Numbered from the stretch's first letter, positions 1-8,790 are shown. The stretch: DNA of 64,000 nt from Lentilitoribacter sp. Alg239-R112 (GCF_900537175.1 NZ_LS999834.1:678648-742647), one strand, 5' to 3'. Notes: generated by a model not told the origin, from the sequence alone. Translations and numbers: made by a program.

Positions 1-456
1 CGAATATCTCTTCTTGATTACCCGCTCCCACTATATGATGAGGACTTGAAAAGTAACGATGGCATTCCGAAAAATGCGTCCAAAATAGCCAGTTTAATTG
101 ATTTACACGATGGCGTATTCATCGCAAGCCCTGAATATAATGCGTCAGTCTCACCTCTGCTTAAAAACATGATCGATTGGGTGAGTGTAATCCGTGAAAT
201 TGATGGCAGAGCTTTTGCGCCATGGAAAGAAGCAACCCTGGCACTGGGTGCAGCTTCTCCCGGCAATCTTGGCGGAGTGCGCGGGTTGAACCACCTACGG
301 TCAATCATGGTTTCTATCGGAAGTCTCGTTATCTCGGAGCAAGTATTAGTACCAAAAGCGGGAATCGCATTTGGTGAAGATGGCTCAATCTCAAGCGAGC
401 GAACAGCCAAATCTTTGTCAAATACGTGTCGGTCACTTTTCAGAGCTAGCGCTTAA
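1..456 (+). CDS. NADPH-dependent FMN reductase family protein (5' end cut off)
   Basis: The reading frame is open from the first base, so the true start lies outside the window; only the last 151 residues are seen. The family is flavodoxin-like NAD(P)H:FMN/quinone/chromate reductases. Supporting motifs are a DYPLPLYDED segment near the start, the flavin-site signature SPEYNASVSPLLKNMIDW, and a GAASPGNLGG loop followed by a conserved LRSIM helix. These enzymes are cytosolic and reduce FMN or quinones with NAD(P)H; the substrate here cannot be told. The frame ends in TAA, 118 bp before pyrF. A weak 7-bp hairpin (463-490) follows the stop. Family assignment is sure; exact function is not. Confidence 0.85.
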   Translation, partial: RISLLDYPLPLYDEDLKSNDGIPKNASKIASLIDLHDGVFIASPEYNASVSPLLKNMIDWVSVIREIDGRAFAPWKEATLALGAASPGNLGGVRGLNHLRSIMVSIGSLVISEQVLVPKAGIAFGEDGSISSERTAKSLSNTCRSLFRASA

Positions 457-574
457 TAAACTTATCTGAAACCCCAATACTTATCAGATACTTTCGTCTG
501 TTACGTTTAGTCACCTTGCAGTTTTTATGCGGTTCTGTCACAAGATCAGAAAATCATAAGTGCGGGAATAGATT

Positions 575-1609
575 ATGGCTACCAATCACGATGTCAAAAA
601 TCAACTGATCGTCGCCCTAGATGTACCAAGCGTTAAAGAGGCTGAAACTATCGTCACCGAACTCGGTGATAGTGCAATATATTACAAAATTGGTCACCAA
701 CTTGGATTTGCTGGTGGGCTATCATTTGCATCTGACTTGATCAAAGACGGCAAAAAAATCTTTCTTGATATGAAATTGCTGGATATCGACAATACTGTCG
801 CAAAGGGCGTTGAGAGTATTGCCAAAATGGGTGTTTCCATGCTCACTATACATGCTTACCCAAAGGCAATGCGAGCAGCTGTCGAGGCCGCAAAAGGTTC
901 TGAGCTTACTCTGCTTGGGGTGACAGTTTTAACGTCTATGGATGGTAAGGATCTACTTGAAGCAGGGTACTTACATTCTGACCCTACCGAACTGGTTAAA
1001 GCTCGTGCAAAACAAGCAGCTGACGCTGGCATGGGCGGCGTTGTTTGCTCTGCGCAAGAAGCAGCAATTGTTCGTCAGATTGTCGGCGAAGACATGGCCA
1101 TTGTAACACCAGGCATCCGGCCTGCTGGTGCTGATTTGGGCGACCAAAAACGGGTTATGACACCTTCTCAAGCTATCGAAGCTGGCGCAAGTCACCTCGT
1201 TGTCGGCCGTCCGATTGTGGCAGCTAGTGATAGGCGTGCCGCAGCGCTTAATATCATCATGGATATGACGAATATCGAAGCTCAAACGATAACAACGCCT
1301 GCTGCAGCTCCGAAACCGAAAGGCTATTGGATCGCGCGGATCGATGCGCAAGATGGTAGTGAAGAGCATTATCAAGACTACATCAACACGGCAAAGCCTG
1401 CTTTCGAAAAATATGGTGCAAAATTTATCGTAAGAGGCGGCAATTCAATTGCTGTCGAAGGCCAAGGTCGCAAACGAAACATCATTATAGAGTTTGAATC
1501 ATTAGAAGTGGCGCAAGCATGCTATAATTCGGAGCAATATCAAAAGGCGACCGCGATCAAACTAGCAGTTGCAGATAGTGAAATTATTTTGGTAGAAGGT
1601 TTGCAGTAA
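575..1609 (+). CDS. pyrF: Orotidine 5'-phosphate decarboxylase fused to a C-terminal DUF1330 domain
   Basis: 344 residues, against about 230-240 for PyrF alone. Residues about 8-232 form the OMP decarboxylase barrel: ALDVPS at the start, the catalytic DMKLLDI motif (Asp65, Lys67, Asp70), TPGIRP, and the phosphate loop VVGRPI near residue 210. It makes UMP from OMP in pyrimidine synthesis. An Ala/Pro/Lys linker (about 233-249) leads to a full DUF1330 domain (about 250-344) with [18 protein letters not shown] and IIIEFES motifs. The reading frame is continuous, with no stop or start signal at the junction, so this is a real translational fusion unless the read is wrong. As I recall, relatives carry the DUF1330 gene as a separate neighbour of pyrF. 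GGGA lies 9 bases before ATG. DUF1330 function is unknown. Confidence 0.93.
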   Translation: MATNHDVKNQLIVALDVPSVKEAETIVTELGDSAIYYKIGHQLGFAGGLSFASDLIKDGKKIFLDMKLLDIDNTVAKGVESIAKMGVSMLTIHAYPKAMRAAVEAAKGSELTLLGVTVLTSMDGKDLLEAGYLHSDPTELVKARAKQAADAGMGGVVCSAQEAAIVRQIVGEDMAIVTPGIRPAGADLGDQKRVMTPSQAIEAGASHLVVGRPIVAASDRRAAALNIIMDMTNIEAQTITTPAAAPKPKGYWIARIDAQDGSEEHYQDYINTAKPAFEKYGAKFIVRGGNSIAVEGQGRKRNIIIEFESLEVAQACYNSEQYQKATAIKLAVADSEIILVEGLQ

Positions 1610-1728
1610 TTATGTCTTGCTGGTAACAGGGCATAAACTTGTGCGCACTATAGTAAGCTTATCGCAAATTTTACAAAAATGATCTAGAAACTTGTGAAAT
1701 ACCAACCGTTCACGGCAGGAGCAAATCA

Positions 1729-2709
1729 ATGGAAGTCAGCAATCAACCTAAACTCGTCACAGTTTTTGGTGGTTCAGGTTTTCTTGGACGCCATATCGTT
1801 CGTCTTTTGGCAAAAGAAGGTTACAATATTCGTGTTGCTTGTCGTCGGCCCGACCTTGCTGGCCACTTACAGCCATTGGGAAATGTTAGCCAGATCACAG
1901 CGGTACAGGCAAACTTGCGCTATCGCGATTCTATAGATCGCGCGGTCCAAGGCTCTGATTATGTCATAAATTGTGTCGGCATCCTTTTTGAAAGTGGGCG
2001 TAATACATTTGATGCGGTTCAGGAATTTGGCGCACGGGCTATTGCAGAAGCGGCAAAAGCCAACAATGCAAAATTGGTCCATATTTCAGCAATTGGTGCT
2101 GATAAAAATTCCAACTCTGATTATGCCAGAACAAAAGGTCGAGCCGAAGAAGCAGTCTTAAATATTGTGAAAGATGCTGTTATTTTGCGACCATCTATTA
2201 TTTTTGGTCCAGAAGATGGGTTTTTCAATAAATTTGCTGACATGTCTCGGTTTGCACCAGCTCTGCCGCTGATAGGTGGTGGCCATACGAAATTCCAACC
2301 GGTTTATGTTGCGGATGTTGCGGCGGCTGTTGTCAAAGGTGTAAATGGCGAACTTCAGGCTGGCAAAACGTATGAACTCGGCGGACCAGAGGTCATGAGT
2401 TTTAAAGAATGCCTACAGCTTATGCTTAAAGTTATTTCCCGTAAACGCATGATGGTCTCGCTACCTTGGGCAATCGCCTCCCTGATTGGCAGCATAACCT
2501 CACTTATACCATTTATCGATCCGCCACTTACACCAGATCAAGTCGAACTTCTTAAGCAAGATAATGTGGTATCAACAGATGCCGAGAACGCTGATCTTGA
2601 TCTTCAATCAATGGGTATTGCGCCGACAGCACTTGAAGCCATTCTCCCAACCTATTTGGTACATTATCGCCCCGCAGGCCAATATACGAAGATGAATTCA
2701 TCATCATAA
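1729..2709 (+). CDS. Complex I NDUFA9-like NAD(P)-binding protein (atypical SDR)
   Basis: 326 residues. The Rossmann signature GGSGFLG sits at residues 14-20. It is followed by NCVGIL, HISAIGAD, a YARTKGRAEE motif (Tyr-x-x-x-Lys of SDRs) and RPSIIFGPED, the typical string of the NDUFA9/39-kDa-like atypical SDR family. In alphaproteobacteria these proteins are related to the mitochondrial complex I accessory subunit and are thought to work with quinone/NADH metabolism; bacterial proof is thin. The start at 1729 is chosen because GGAG lies 8-11 bases upstream; a longer frame (ATG/GTG further up) lacks this. It is followed by a perfect 26-bp palindrome (2739-2764). Confidence 0.85.
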   Translation: MEVSNQPKLVTVFGGSGFLGRHIVRLLAKEGYNIRVACRRPDLAGHLQPLGNVSQITAVQANLRYRDSIDRAVQGSDYVINCVGILFESGRNTFDAVQEFGARAIAEAAKANNAKLVHISAIGADKNSNSDYARTKGRAEEAVLNIVKDAVILRPSIIFGPEDGFFNKFADMSRFAPALPLIGGGHTKFQPVYVADVAAAVVKGVNGELQAGKTYELGGPEVMSFKECLQLMLKVISRKRMMVSLPWAIASLIGSITSLIPFIDPPLTPDQVELLKQDNVVSTDAENADLDLQSMGIAPTALEAILPTYLVHYRPAGQYTKMNSSS

Positions 2710-2738
2710 ATTCATGATACATCATCTACGCAACAGAA

Positions 2739-2764
2739 ATGTTGGAAAACTTGTTTTCCAACAT
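2739..2764. repeat. Perfect 26-bp palindrome, possible terminator or operator
   Basis: ATGTTGGAAAAC at 2739-2750 is repeated inverted at 2753-2764 with TT between. It lies 29 bp after the NDUFA9-like gene and about 150 bp before the small secreted ORF at 2918. As RNA it folds into a stem with a tiny loop. The following bases (GGATTTTAACC) are only mildly T-rich, so it may be a weak terminator, or a protein-binding site for the small downstream gene. Confidence 0.5.
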
Positions 2765-2917
2765 GGATTTTAACCAAATCAGATGTTTTGGGGTTGCTAT
2801 TTTTTGCTGTGTCAGCGACATAGCGTTCATATTTCTCAACCCTGAAAACACGATTAAAACCCTGTTCAGACTGCGAGGGCTTGTGTCCTCAGGCCAACAA
2901 CAACAGAGAGCTGTTTT

Positions 2918-3067
2918 ATGATTAAAGCCGTCGTTCCTGCATTCATTCTTGCTGTAACAATTATTATATCTGCTTCTGCATTTGCGCCACGCAGCAATAT
3001 GATTGGAGATGAAGGATGCGACCTTGCTTATGGTATTGAAGGATGCAGCAAAACTTCCCTACACTAA
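2918..3067 (+). CDS. Small secreted peptide, 49 residues, two cysteines
   Basis: ATG at 2918 follows GAGAG (2905-2910) at a normal ribosome-site distance. The 49-residue product begins MIKAVVPAFILAVTIIISAS, a Lys-then-hydrophobic signal sequence, ending with a good signal-peptidase site (SASAFA/PRS) near residue 23. The predicted mature part is about 26 residues, acidic in the middle, with two cysteines nine residues apart (GCDLAYGIEGC). I do not recognise a family. The stop (3065-3067) lies 4 bp before the convergent uppP stop, so the gene fits exactly into the gap. It could be a chance ORF, but the signal peptide plus ribosome site argue for a real periplasmic peptide. Confidence 0.5.
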   Translation: MIKAVVPAFILAVTIIISASAFAPRSNMIGDEGCDLAYGIEGCSKTSLH

Positions 3068-3071
3068 ATCA

Positions 3072-3875
3072 TTAGGTCAACCAAAGACCTATCAGGCCAG
3101 CAGTTCCAATGAATATTCGCCAAATTGCAAATGGCATGAACCCGTGCTTTGAAACAAAATCCAGCAGCCCCCTTACCACAAATGCACCCGCGATAAATGC
3201 GGTAATAAATCCTACACCTATGATCGATAGATCATCATATGACAGTTGATCTATATTTTTATAAAGATCGTAAGCAAAAGCTCCAACCATGGTTGGCATT
3301 GCCAAAAAGAATGAAAATTCTGCAGCTGATCGCTTATCTGTTCCCATCAATAGAGCACCCGCGATTGTTGCACCAGAACGTGATGTTCCTGGCACCATAG
3401 CAAGAACTTGGCACATTCCAATTTTTAGAGCCAATGAAGGTGGGTATTCCATCGCATCAAAATATCGCGGTTTTAATGGTAGACGGTCGATAACCAGCAA
3501 GATTACACCACCAATAATCAGTACAATACAAATAAGCATTGGAGCTTCGAAAAGGACCGTTTTAATGAAATCATGCGCAAGCACCCCAACAAATGCAGCG
3601 GGCAGAAAAGCAAGTATAATAGCTGCAACAAACCGTCTTGCTTTTGTACTTTTTGGTAAATCGATGAAGACTTGCCACAGACGGGTGAAATAGATACTTA
3701 GTATAGCTAAGATCGCACCAAGTTGAATAAGTATCTCAAACGTATTGCCCGGTGAATCAAAACCTATAAAATGCCCGGCGAGAAGAATATGACCTGTTGA
3801 AGACACGGGAATAAACTCCGTTAAACCTTCTAGAAGACCTAAAAGAATTGCACCCACTATTGTTTGATCAGCCAT
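3072..3875 (-). CDS. uppP: Undecaprenyl-diphosphatase UppP (BacA type)
   Basis: 267 residues, the normal family length, strongly hydrophobic with about seven to eight membrane segments. The two catalytic signatures are present: [14 protein letters not shown] at residues 16-29 and PGTSRSG at 162-168. The enzyme removes a phosphate from undecaprenyl diphosphate on the outer face of the inner membrane so the lipid carrier of peptidoglycan and O-antigen synthesis is reused; overexpression gives bacitracin resistance. It is convergent with the small secreted ORF and divergent from the fzlA-like gene, with a 181-bp AT-rich gap (3876-4056) that must hold both promoters. No clear boxes were picked out there. 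Confidence 0.95.
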   Translation of the reverse strand: MADQTIVGAILLGLLEGLTEFIPVSSTGHILLAGHFIGFDSPGNTFEILIQLGAILAILSIYFTRLWQVFIDLPKSTKARRFVAAIILAFLPAAFVGVLAHDFIKTVLFEAPMLICIVLIIGGVILLVIDRLPLKPRYFDAMEYPPSLALKIGMCQVLAMVPGTSRSGATIAGALLMGTDKRSAAEFSFFLAMPTMVGAFAYDLYKNIDQLSYDDLSIIGVGFITAFIAGAFVVRGLLDFVSKHGFMPFAIWRIFIGTAGLIGLWLT

Positions 3876-4056
3876 TGCACTCGTTCCACCTACATTCTAA
3901 AGATTTTCTACTTATTGGAATCAAATTCTTTTGATCATCATTTAGCCATTTAAGCCATATAACTCTTGCAGTTATTAATGTCAGTGATAAATTTAAGAAG
4001 TTGAAATAAAACTAATCTATTCACTCAATATCATGCCAACGGGATCTGCTTAATTC

Positions 4057-4749
4057 ATGCCTGTATTGTATCATTACACTTTGTCGCCAGCGTCCCGCTT
4101 CATCCGTCTTTGTTTGGGCGAATATAATCTCAAAACCGACCTCGCCGAAGAGTATCCTTGGGAAATACGCAAAGACTTTCTTGCCATGAACCCTGCAGGG
4201 ACGCTTCCAGTTTATCTTGACGATACTATGCGAGCATTAAGTGGCGCCCACGTAATGGCGGAATATTTAGATGAAACACATGGCATTCTGTTTCGTGACA
4301 AGAGATTGTTAGCAGAAGACCCATTTGAGCGGGCGGAAACTAGAAGGTTGATGGAATGGTTTTTGATCAAGCTGGAGAATGAAGTCACAACGCCTCTTCT
4401 TAAAGAACGCGTTTATAAGCTTTTTGCACCATCGGTAAATGGTTCATCTGCACCCGATTCGAAGAAGCTTCGAGTTGCGCGCAGCAATATTAACCTTCAT
4501 CTAAAATACTTGAACTGGCTAGCTGGCACTCGAAACTGGCTTGCCAGTGACCGCCTAAGCTATGCAGACTTAGCCGCAGCATCGGCAATATCAACACTCG
4601 ATTACCTTGGTGAGGTCCATTGGTCTGAGTTTCCGCAAGCCAAGGAATGGTATCAACGAATTAAATCACGCCCCTGTTTTCGTCCTCTTCTGGCCGAACG
4701 CATTGTAAAAATACCGCCAGTATCGCATTATGCAGATCTTGATTTCTAG
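4057..4749 (+). CDS. fzlA: FzlA-like glutathione S-transferase family protein
   Basis: 230 residues. The N-terminal thioredoxin-like half (about 1-80) has the LYHYTLSPASR start, the cis-Pro region GTLPVY and an ALSGAHVMAEYL segment; the C-terminal half is the all-helical GST domain. The length, the position beside queG and the ending PPVSHYADLDF match the alphaproteobacterial FzlA group as I remember it. FzlA is a GST fold protein that binds FtsZ and drives constriction in Caulobacter rather than acting as an enzyme. It starts at ATG 4057 and is followed 20 bp later by queG, probably in the same transcript. The GST call is sure; the FzlA identity is likely but rests on recall. Confidence 0.78.
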   Translation: MPVLYHYTLSPASRFIRLCLGEYNLKTDLAEEYPWEIRKDFLAMNPAGTLPVYLDDTMRALSGAHVMAEYLDETHGILFRDKRLLAEDPFERAETRRLMEWFLIKLENEVTTPLLKERVYKLFAPSVNGSSAPDSKKLRVARSNINLHLKYLNWLAGTRNWLASDRLSYADLAAASAISTLDYLGEVHWSEFPQAKEWYQRIKSRPCFRPLLAERIVKIPPVSHYADLDF

Positions 4750-4769
4750 TTGGGGTTTTACGGGTTGAA

Positions 4770-5948
4770 TTGGCAGATCTTTTATCTAACCAGAAGCTAA
4801 AAGAATTTCTAATATCGGATGCTGAGCGTTTGGGCTTTTCCGATATGCGGATTACCAGCGCTGATCAAGTTCCACTACTCAAAGACAATCTGCTAAAGTT
4901 TGTTTCCAACCAATATCATGGAACAATGGATTGGTTGAAGGAAACAATTGATCGGCGTAGTGATGTCAAAACTCTATGGCCCAATGTGAACTCAATCATC
5001 ATGTTATCCATGTCCTATTCGCCGGACACCGACCCGCTTGGTAATTTGGAAAATCCTGATGTAGCCAATATTTCAGTTTATGCACGACATCGCGATTATC
5101 ATGACCTTATTAAAGGGCGACTTAAAGAGATCGCTGGAAGATTAGCTGCGCGATCGGACAAGGATGTGAAAGTCTTCGTCGATACAGCTCCCGTTATGGA
5201 AAAACCACTTGCTCAGAAAGCGGGCTTAGGCTGGCAAGGCAAACACACAAACCTTGTTAGTCGAAAACAAGGTTCATGGTTCTTCCTTGGTTCAATTTTT
5301 ACAGAAGCAGAGCTTGAGCCTGATGAGGCAGAGAATAATCACTGCGGAACTTGCTCTGCATGTATTTTGGCCTGTCCTACCAATGCTTTTCCAGCGCCAT
5401 ATAAAATCGATGCACGACGCTGCATTTCCTATTTAACGATAGAACACAAAGGTCCAATTGAGCACGAATTTCGAGAGAAAATCGGCAATCGAATTTATGG
5501 TTGCGATGACTGCCTTGCTGCCTGCCCATGGAACAAATACGCGATCGAAGCAAATGAAAACAAGCTAAAAGCTCGCAGCGATTTGATTTCACCTGAACTC
5601 GAAGACCTTCTCAAGTTTGATGACGCTGCATTCCGCACGTTCTTTTCCGGCTCACCCATCAAACGCATAGGTCGTGATCGCTTTGTTCGAAATGTGTTAA
5701 TCGCGGCTGGCAATAGCAAAAACCCAAAATATAAAGAAGCCTGTGTCAGATTACTGAATGATAAGAATGAGACTGTTCGCGGCGCGGCAATTTGGGCGCT
5801 TGCAAAACTAATAAAAAAATCAGAATTGCGGCAACTCTACTCGCAAAACACTAATGAAAAAGATGCGAGTGTTCTTGATGAATGGAACATAGCTCTTGAC
5901 CGAGATATAAACCAAGCAATTAGCCAAGTATTGAAAGATAGTAAATGA
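4770..5948 (+). CDS. queG: Epoxyqueuosine reductase
   Basis: 392 residues. It performs the last step of queuosine synthesis, reducing epoxyqueuosine to queuosine in tRNA using cobalamin and two 4Fe-4S clusters. Cluster ligands are visible: CGTCSACILACP (Cys192, 195, 198, 202) and Cys218 with CDDCLAACP (Cys245, 248, 252). The catalytic-site segment VDTAPVMEK (Asp138) and YARHRDYH are also present, and the C-terminus is helical HEAT-like. The chosen start is TTG at 4770; the first ATG is at residue 27, inside the conserved N-terminus, so TTG initiation is more likely. The stop overlaps the next gene's ATG (ATGA, 5945-5948), showing translational coupling. Confidence 0.93.
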   Translation: MADLLSNQKLKEFLISDAERLGFSDMRITSADQVPLLKDNLLKFVSNQYHGTMDWLKETIDRRSDVKTLWPNVNSIIMLSMSYSPDTDPLGNLENPDVANISVYARHRDYHDLIKGRLKEIAGRLAARSDKDVKVFVDTAPVMEKPLAQKAGLGWQGKHTNLVSRKQGSWFFLGSIFTEAELEPDEAENNHCGTCSACILACPTNAFPAPYKIDARRCISYLTIEHKGPIEHEFREKIGNRIYGCDDCLAACPWNKYAIEANENKLKARSDLISPELEDLLKFDDAAFRTFFSGSPIKRIGRDRFVRNVLIAAGNSKNPKYKEACVRLLNDKNETVRGAAIWALAKLIKKSELRQLYSQNTNEKDASVLDEWNIALDRDINQAISQVLKDSK

Positions 5949-6811
5949 GACTTATGATTTTTGGCGCAGGGTTTTCTGGCCGCACGATTGGAAAACATAT
6001 TCAAGATAATTTTCAGTTCATTGGCGGCACGACACGGCAGGACAAAAACTTTTCTCAACTTCGTGATGATGGGATCTCACCTTTTCAATTCACCGGTGAG
6101 GCATTTTCAGATGTGCTTTCTCAAGAATTAAAAGACGTTACCCACATTATTCAATCGATCTCACCAGACAAAGGAGGAGATCCATTGTTACCGCTGATTA
6201 GTCATAAGTTGCTTACACTAATGCCGAACCTAAAATGGGTAGGGTATCTTTCAACGGTGGGCGTTTATGGCAATCATGATGGTGAATGGGTTAACGAAGA
6301 AACTGTTTGCAAACCAGTTTCAAAACGGTCCATTGCAAGACTTGACGCGGAAAATGCATGGACGAGCCTATGCAACGCGAATGATCTTCCTTTGGCGATT
6401 TTACGTCTTTCCGGTATCTACGGCCCGGGCCGGAATACATTCGTAAACTTCGAAAAAGGTAAAGCACGCCGCCTTGTTAAAGAAGGGCAAGTCTTCAATC
6501 GAATTTTTGTCGATGATATTGCACGTGCTGCGAAATTGCTGATGACACAGAATATAAGCGGCATATTTAATATTACTGATGATGAACCCGCCCCTCCGCA
6601 GGACGTTGTTGCCTATGCCGCCGAACTGCTTGGAGTTGAACCACCACCAGAAATTGATTTCCAGACAGCAGACCTTACGCCCATGGCTCGCTCATTTTAT
6701 GGAGAAAATAAACGTGTTTCCAATCAAAAGATTAAAGATCTAGGGTTTGAGTTTTTGCAGCCCAATTATCGTTCTGCACTTGCCTATTTACACGGCAGAT
6801 ATCACACGTAG
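5945..6811 (+). CDS. SDR/NAD-dependent epimerase family protein (YeeZ-like)
   Basis: 288 residues. The N-terminal Rossmann motif is GAGFSGRTIG (residues 7-16). Further motifs are LSTVGVYGNHDG, RLSGIYGPGRN and RIFVDDIA, as in atypical SDRs of the extended epimerase type. The usual YxxxK is altered (the segment after KRSIARLDAE has no clear Tyr-x-x-x-Lys), so classical dehydrogenase chemistry is doubtful. It overlaps the end of queG by 4 bp and is convergent with the PAS-LuxR gene (3 bp between stops). As I recall, this order (GST, queG, SDR) recurs in Rhizobiales. The substrate is unknown. Confidence 0.82.
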   Translation: MRLMIFGAGFSGRTIGKHIQDNFQFIGGTTRQDKNFSQLRDDGISPFQFTGEAFSDVLSQELKDVTHIIQSISPDKGGDPLLPLISHKLLTLMPNLKWVGYLSTVGVYGNHDGEWVNEETVCKPVSKRSIARLDAENAWTSLCNANDLPLAILRLSGIYGPGRNTFVNFEKGKARRLVKEGQVFNRIFVDDIARAAKLLMTQNISGIFNITDDEPAPPQDVVAYAAELLGVEPPPEIDFQTADLTPMARSFYGENKRVSNQKIKDLGFEFLQPNYRSALAYLHGRYHT

Positions 6812-6814
6812 ATG

Positions 6815-7360
6815 TTAGGCTGGAATATGGGCTAGTTTCGCCAAAAGTTCGGTGGCGTTTTTCACGCTCATCTTTTTATGCAGCCGCAACCGAATATCTT
6901 CGATGGATCGTGGTGACATAGAAAGCTCAATTGCGATTTCCTTGCTGGTTAGACCCTTACTTAAATACAGAATTACCTCTCGTTCACGTGGTGTAAAACT
7001 ATGGGTTGTTTGCGAAATCACCGCGTAACTCATAATGGTCTTTGCAAGTGGAGCTTCTCGCGTTAGGGTTTGCGCGCGAAATCGACACCAAATCTGATCA
7101 CCATCTTTTCGCTTCACCAAACGCTCATCGGTGTATACGCCTTTTTCCTTCAGCGGCTTTATCCCGATATCGCGCACATTGTCGAACTCTTTCCGAGTTT
7201 GATAAAACATTCGAAAGGATTGCTCCAATACTTCATCTTTTTGATAGCCAAGCATCTCTGCAAACATCAGATTGCAACTTTTAACAATTCGATGTTGGGT
7301 CAAAACAATCCCAATGGGCGCACTTTCATATGCAATTTGGTCAAAATTGATATCAGCCAT
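6815..7360 (-). CDS. PAS-sensor LuxR-family one-component regulator
   Basis: 181 residues from the start chosen at 7360, where GGAG precedes ATG by 8 bases; an in-frame upstream ATG at 7384 lacks this and would sit within the ribosome site context. Residues about 1-110 form a PAS fold (IAYESAPIGIVLTQ, then FRMFYQTRKEFD and a RKDGDQIWCRFR PAC-like strand). Residues about 118-175 form a LuxR/NarL-type helix-turn-helix starting FTPREREVILYLSKGLTSKE. There is no receiver domain, so the PAS pocket itself is the likely sensor. It is divergent from the M20/ABC/ALDH operon with a 20-bp dyad between (7393-7412), which suggests it regulates that operon. The ligand is unknown. Confidence 0.85.
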   Translation of the reverse strand: MADINFDQIAYESAPIGIVLTQHRIVKSCNLMFAEMLGYQKDEVLEQSFRMFYQTRKEFDNVRDIGIKPLKEKGVYTDERLVKRKDGDQIWCRFRAQTLTREAPLAKTIMSYAVISQTTHSFTPREREVILYLSKGLTSKEIAIELSMSPRSIEDIRLRLHKKMSVKNATELLAKLAHIPA

Positions 7361-7392
7361 GACATTACTCCAAATAGATGCCAATGGTATTT

Positions 7393-7412
7393 CTACGGTA
7401 TTGTCCCCGTAG
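7393..7412. promoter_or_regulatory. 20-bp inverted repeat, candidate operator of the PAS-LuxR regulator
   Basis: CTACGG (7393-7398) and its exact inverted copy CCGTAG (7407-7412) are separated by 8 bp. The 20-bp total span suits a dimeric LuxR/NarL-type DNA-binding domain. It lies in the 114-bp gap between the divergent PAS-LuxR gene (start 7360) and the M20 gene (start 7475). The sequence shows the dyad; binding is inferred. Confidence 0.5.
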
Positions 7413-7474
7413 CTACAATAAGCTTAGATATAAATCTTAATACTCAAACGATTATTGCAAAGTACAAGTGGTCG

Positions 7475-8788
7475 ATGAACAAACAGAATGACATTCAGCC
7501 CCTATTAAATCATGCAATTGAGGCAAAGCGTGATGACTTGATTGCGCTCACGCAAGATCTTGTTCGAATACCGACACTTAACCCTCCCGGTGATTGCTAC
7601 TTGGAAGTTTGCGAATATTTAAAACATCGCCTTGAGAAAAGCGGTTTTGACGTTCAACTAATCAGGGCTTTTGAGACGCCTGGTGATAGTGATAAATATC
7701 CCAGATGGAATATTCTTGCTCGCAAAGAGGGCGCATATGGTGGCGATTGCGTACATTTTAACTCCCACACTGATGTCGTGGAAGTTGGAAATGGATGGAC
7801 GAAAGACCCCTTTGGTGCGGAACTTGATGGTGATCTCATCTATGGGCGCGGCACATGCGATATGAAGGGCGGTTTGGCCTCTTCAATCATAGCGGTTGAA
7901 GCCTTTATTGAGACTTTTCCAAGATTTAGCGGTGCCATTGAAATATCCGGTACAGCGGACGAAGAAACCGGCGGCTATGGTGGGGTCGCGTATTTAGCTG
8001 AAAAAGGCTATTTTTCTCCTTCTCGCGTACAGCATGTGATCATTCCTGAGCCCTTAAACAAAGATTGTATCTGTTTGGGGCATCGCGGTGTCTGGTGGGC
8101 GGAAATAGAAACCAAAGGCAAGATTGCGCACGGTTCGATGCCATTTCTGGGTGATTGTGCAGTCCGGCACATGGGCGCTGTTTTGGAAAAAATGGAACAT
8201 GAGCTGATACCAACACTTTATGAACGAACAACGGCAATGCCCGTCATACCGGAGGGTGCTAAACACTCAACGATAAACATCAATTCTCTTCATGGTGGGC
8301 AAGAGGAACCAGAGGAAGGTTTCACAGGTTTTCCGTCAGCATGCGTTCCAGATTCTGCGCGCATGGTGATAGATCGCAGATATCTTTTTGAAGAAACCGA
8401 AGAAGAAGTTCGGGAAGAAATCACTGAACTTCTCGAACGAGTTAAAAACGAACGCGAGCATTTTGAATATGACATTACGGAATTATGGACTATTCAGCCG
8501 ACATTGGCAGACAAAGAAGCGCCCGTAGTTAAAGCCGTCCAAAGTGCAATAGGTTCAGTTCTTAAATGTGAACCGACATTTGTCGTTTCCCCCGGAACAT
8601 ACGACCAAAAACATATTGACCGTATCGGTAAATTAAAAGACTGTATAGCCTATGGCCCGGGAATATTGGATCTTGCGCATCAACCGGATGAATATATCAG
8701 CGTACAAGACATGCTCGATTCAAGTAAAATAATGGCCAACAGCTTGGTCACACTTCTAAAACAAGACAATAATAACAGAGGCAATTAG
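7475..8788 (+). CDS. M20-family metallopeptidase/amidohydrolase (ArgE/DapE type)
   Basis: 437 residues from the ATG at 7475; the open frame runs on upstream to 7070 but that part lies antisense to the PAS-LuxR gene and looks non-coding. The two-zinc site is complete: SHTDVV (His98, Asp100), GRGTCDMKGG (Asp129), DEETGG (Glu163, Glu164), PEPL (Glu192) and a late AHQPDEY histidine. An inserted dimerisation domain lies in between. Members remove acyl groups from amino acids or cleave small peptides. It resembles the acetylornithine deacetylase/succinyl-diaminopimelate desuccinylase branch, but sitting as first gene of a peptide-importer operon it more likely hydrolyses the imported compound. The start codon has only a weak ribosome site. 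Confidence 0.88.
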   Translation: MNKQNDIQPLLNHAIEAKRDDLIALTQDLVRIPTLNPPGDCYLEVCEYLKHRLEKSGFDVQLIRAFETPGDSDKYPRWNILARKEGAYGGDCVHFNSHTDVVEVGNGWTKDPFGAELDGDLIYGRGTCDMKGGLASSIIAVEAFIETFPRFSGAIEISGTADEETGGYGGVAYLAEKGYFSPSRVQHVIIPEPLNKDCICLGHRGVWWAEIETKGKIAHGSMPFLGDCAVRHMGAVLEKMEHELIPTLYERTTAMPVIPEGAKHSTININSLHGGQEEPEEGFTGFPSACVPDSARMVIDRRYLFEETEEEVREEITELLERVKNEREHFEYDITELWTIQPTLADKEAPVVKAVQSAIGSVLKCEPTFVVSPGTYDQKHIDRIGKLKDCIAYGPGILDLAHQPDEYISVQDMLDSSKIMANSLVTLLKQDNNNRGN

Positions 8789-8790
8789 CA

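Noticed and set aside
463..490. 7-bp hairpin after the FMN reductase gene
   Set aside because: The loop is 14 bases and no T-run follows, so it is too weak to call a terminator.
2739..2921. 60-codon plus-strand ORF overlapping the palindrome
   Set aside because: It begins inside the palindrome, has no ribosome site, an unconvincing composition and no signal or domain; the 49-codon ORF starting at 2918 is the better gene.
7070..7474. N-terminal extension of the M20 gene
   Set aside because: The open frame runs antisense through the PAS-LuxR gene and encodes nothing resembling the family; the M20 fold begins just after ATG 7475.
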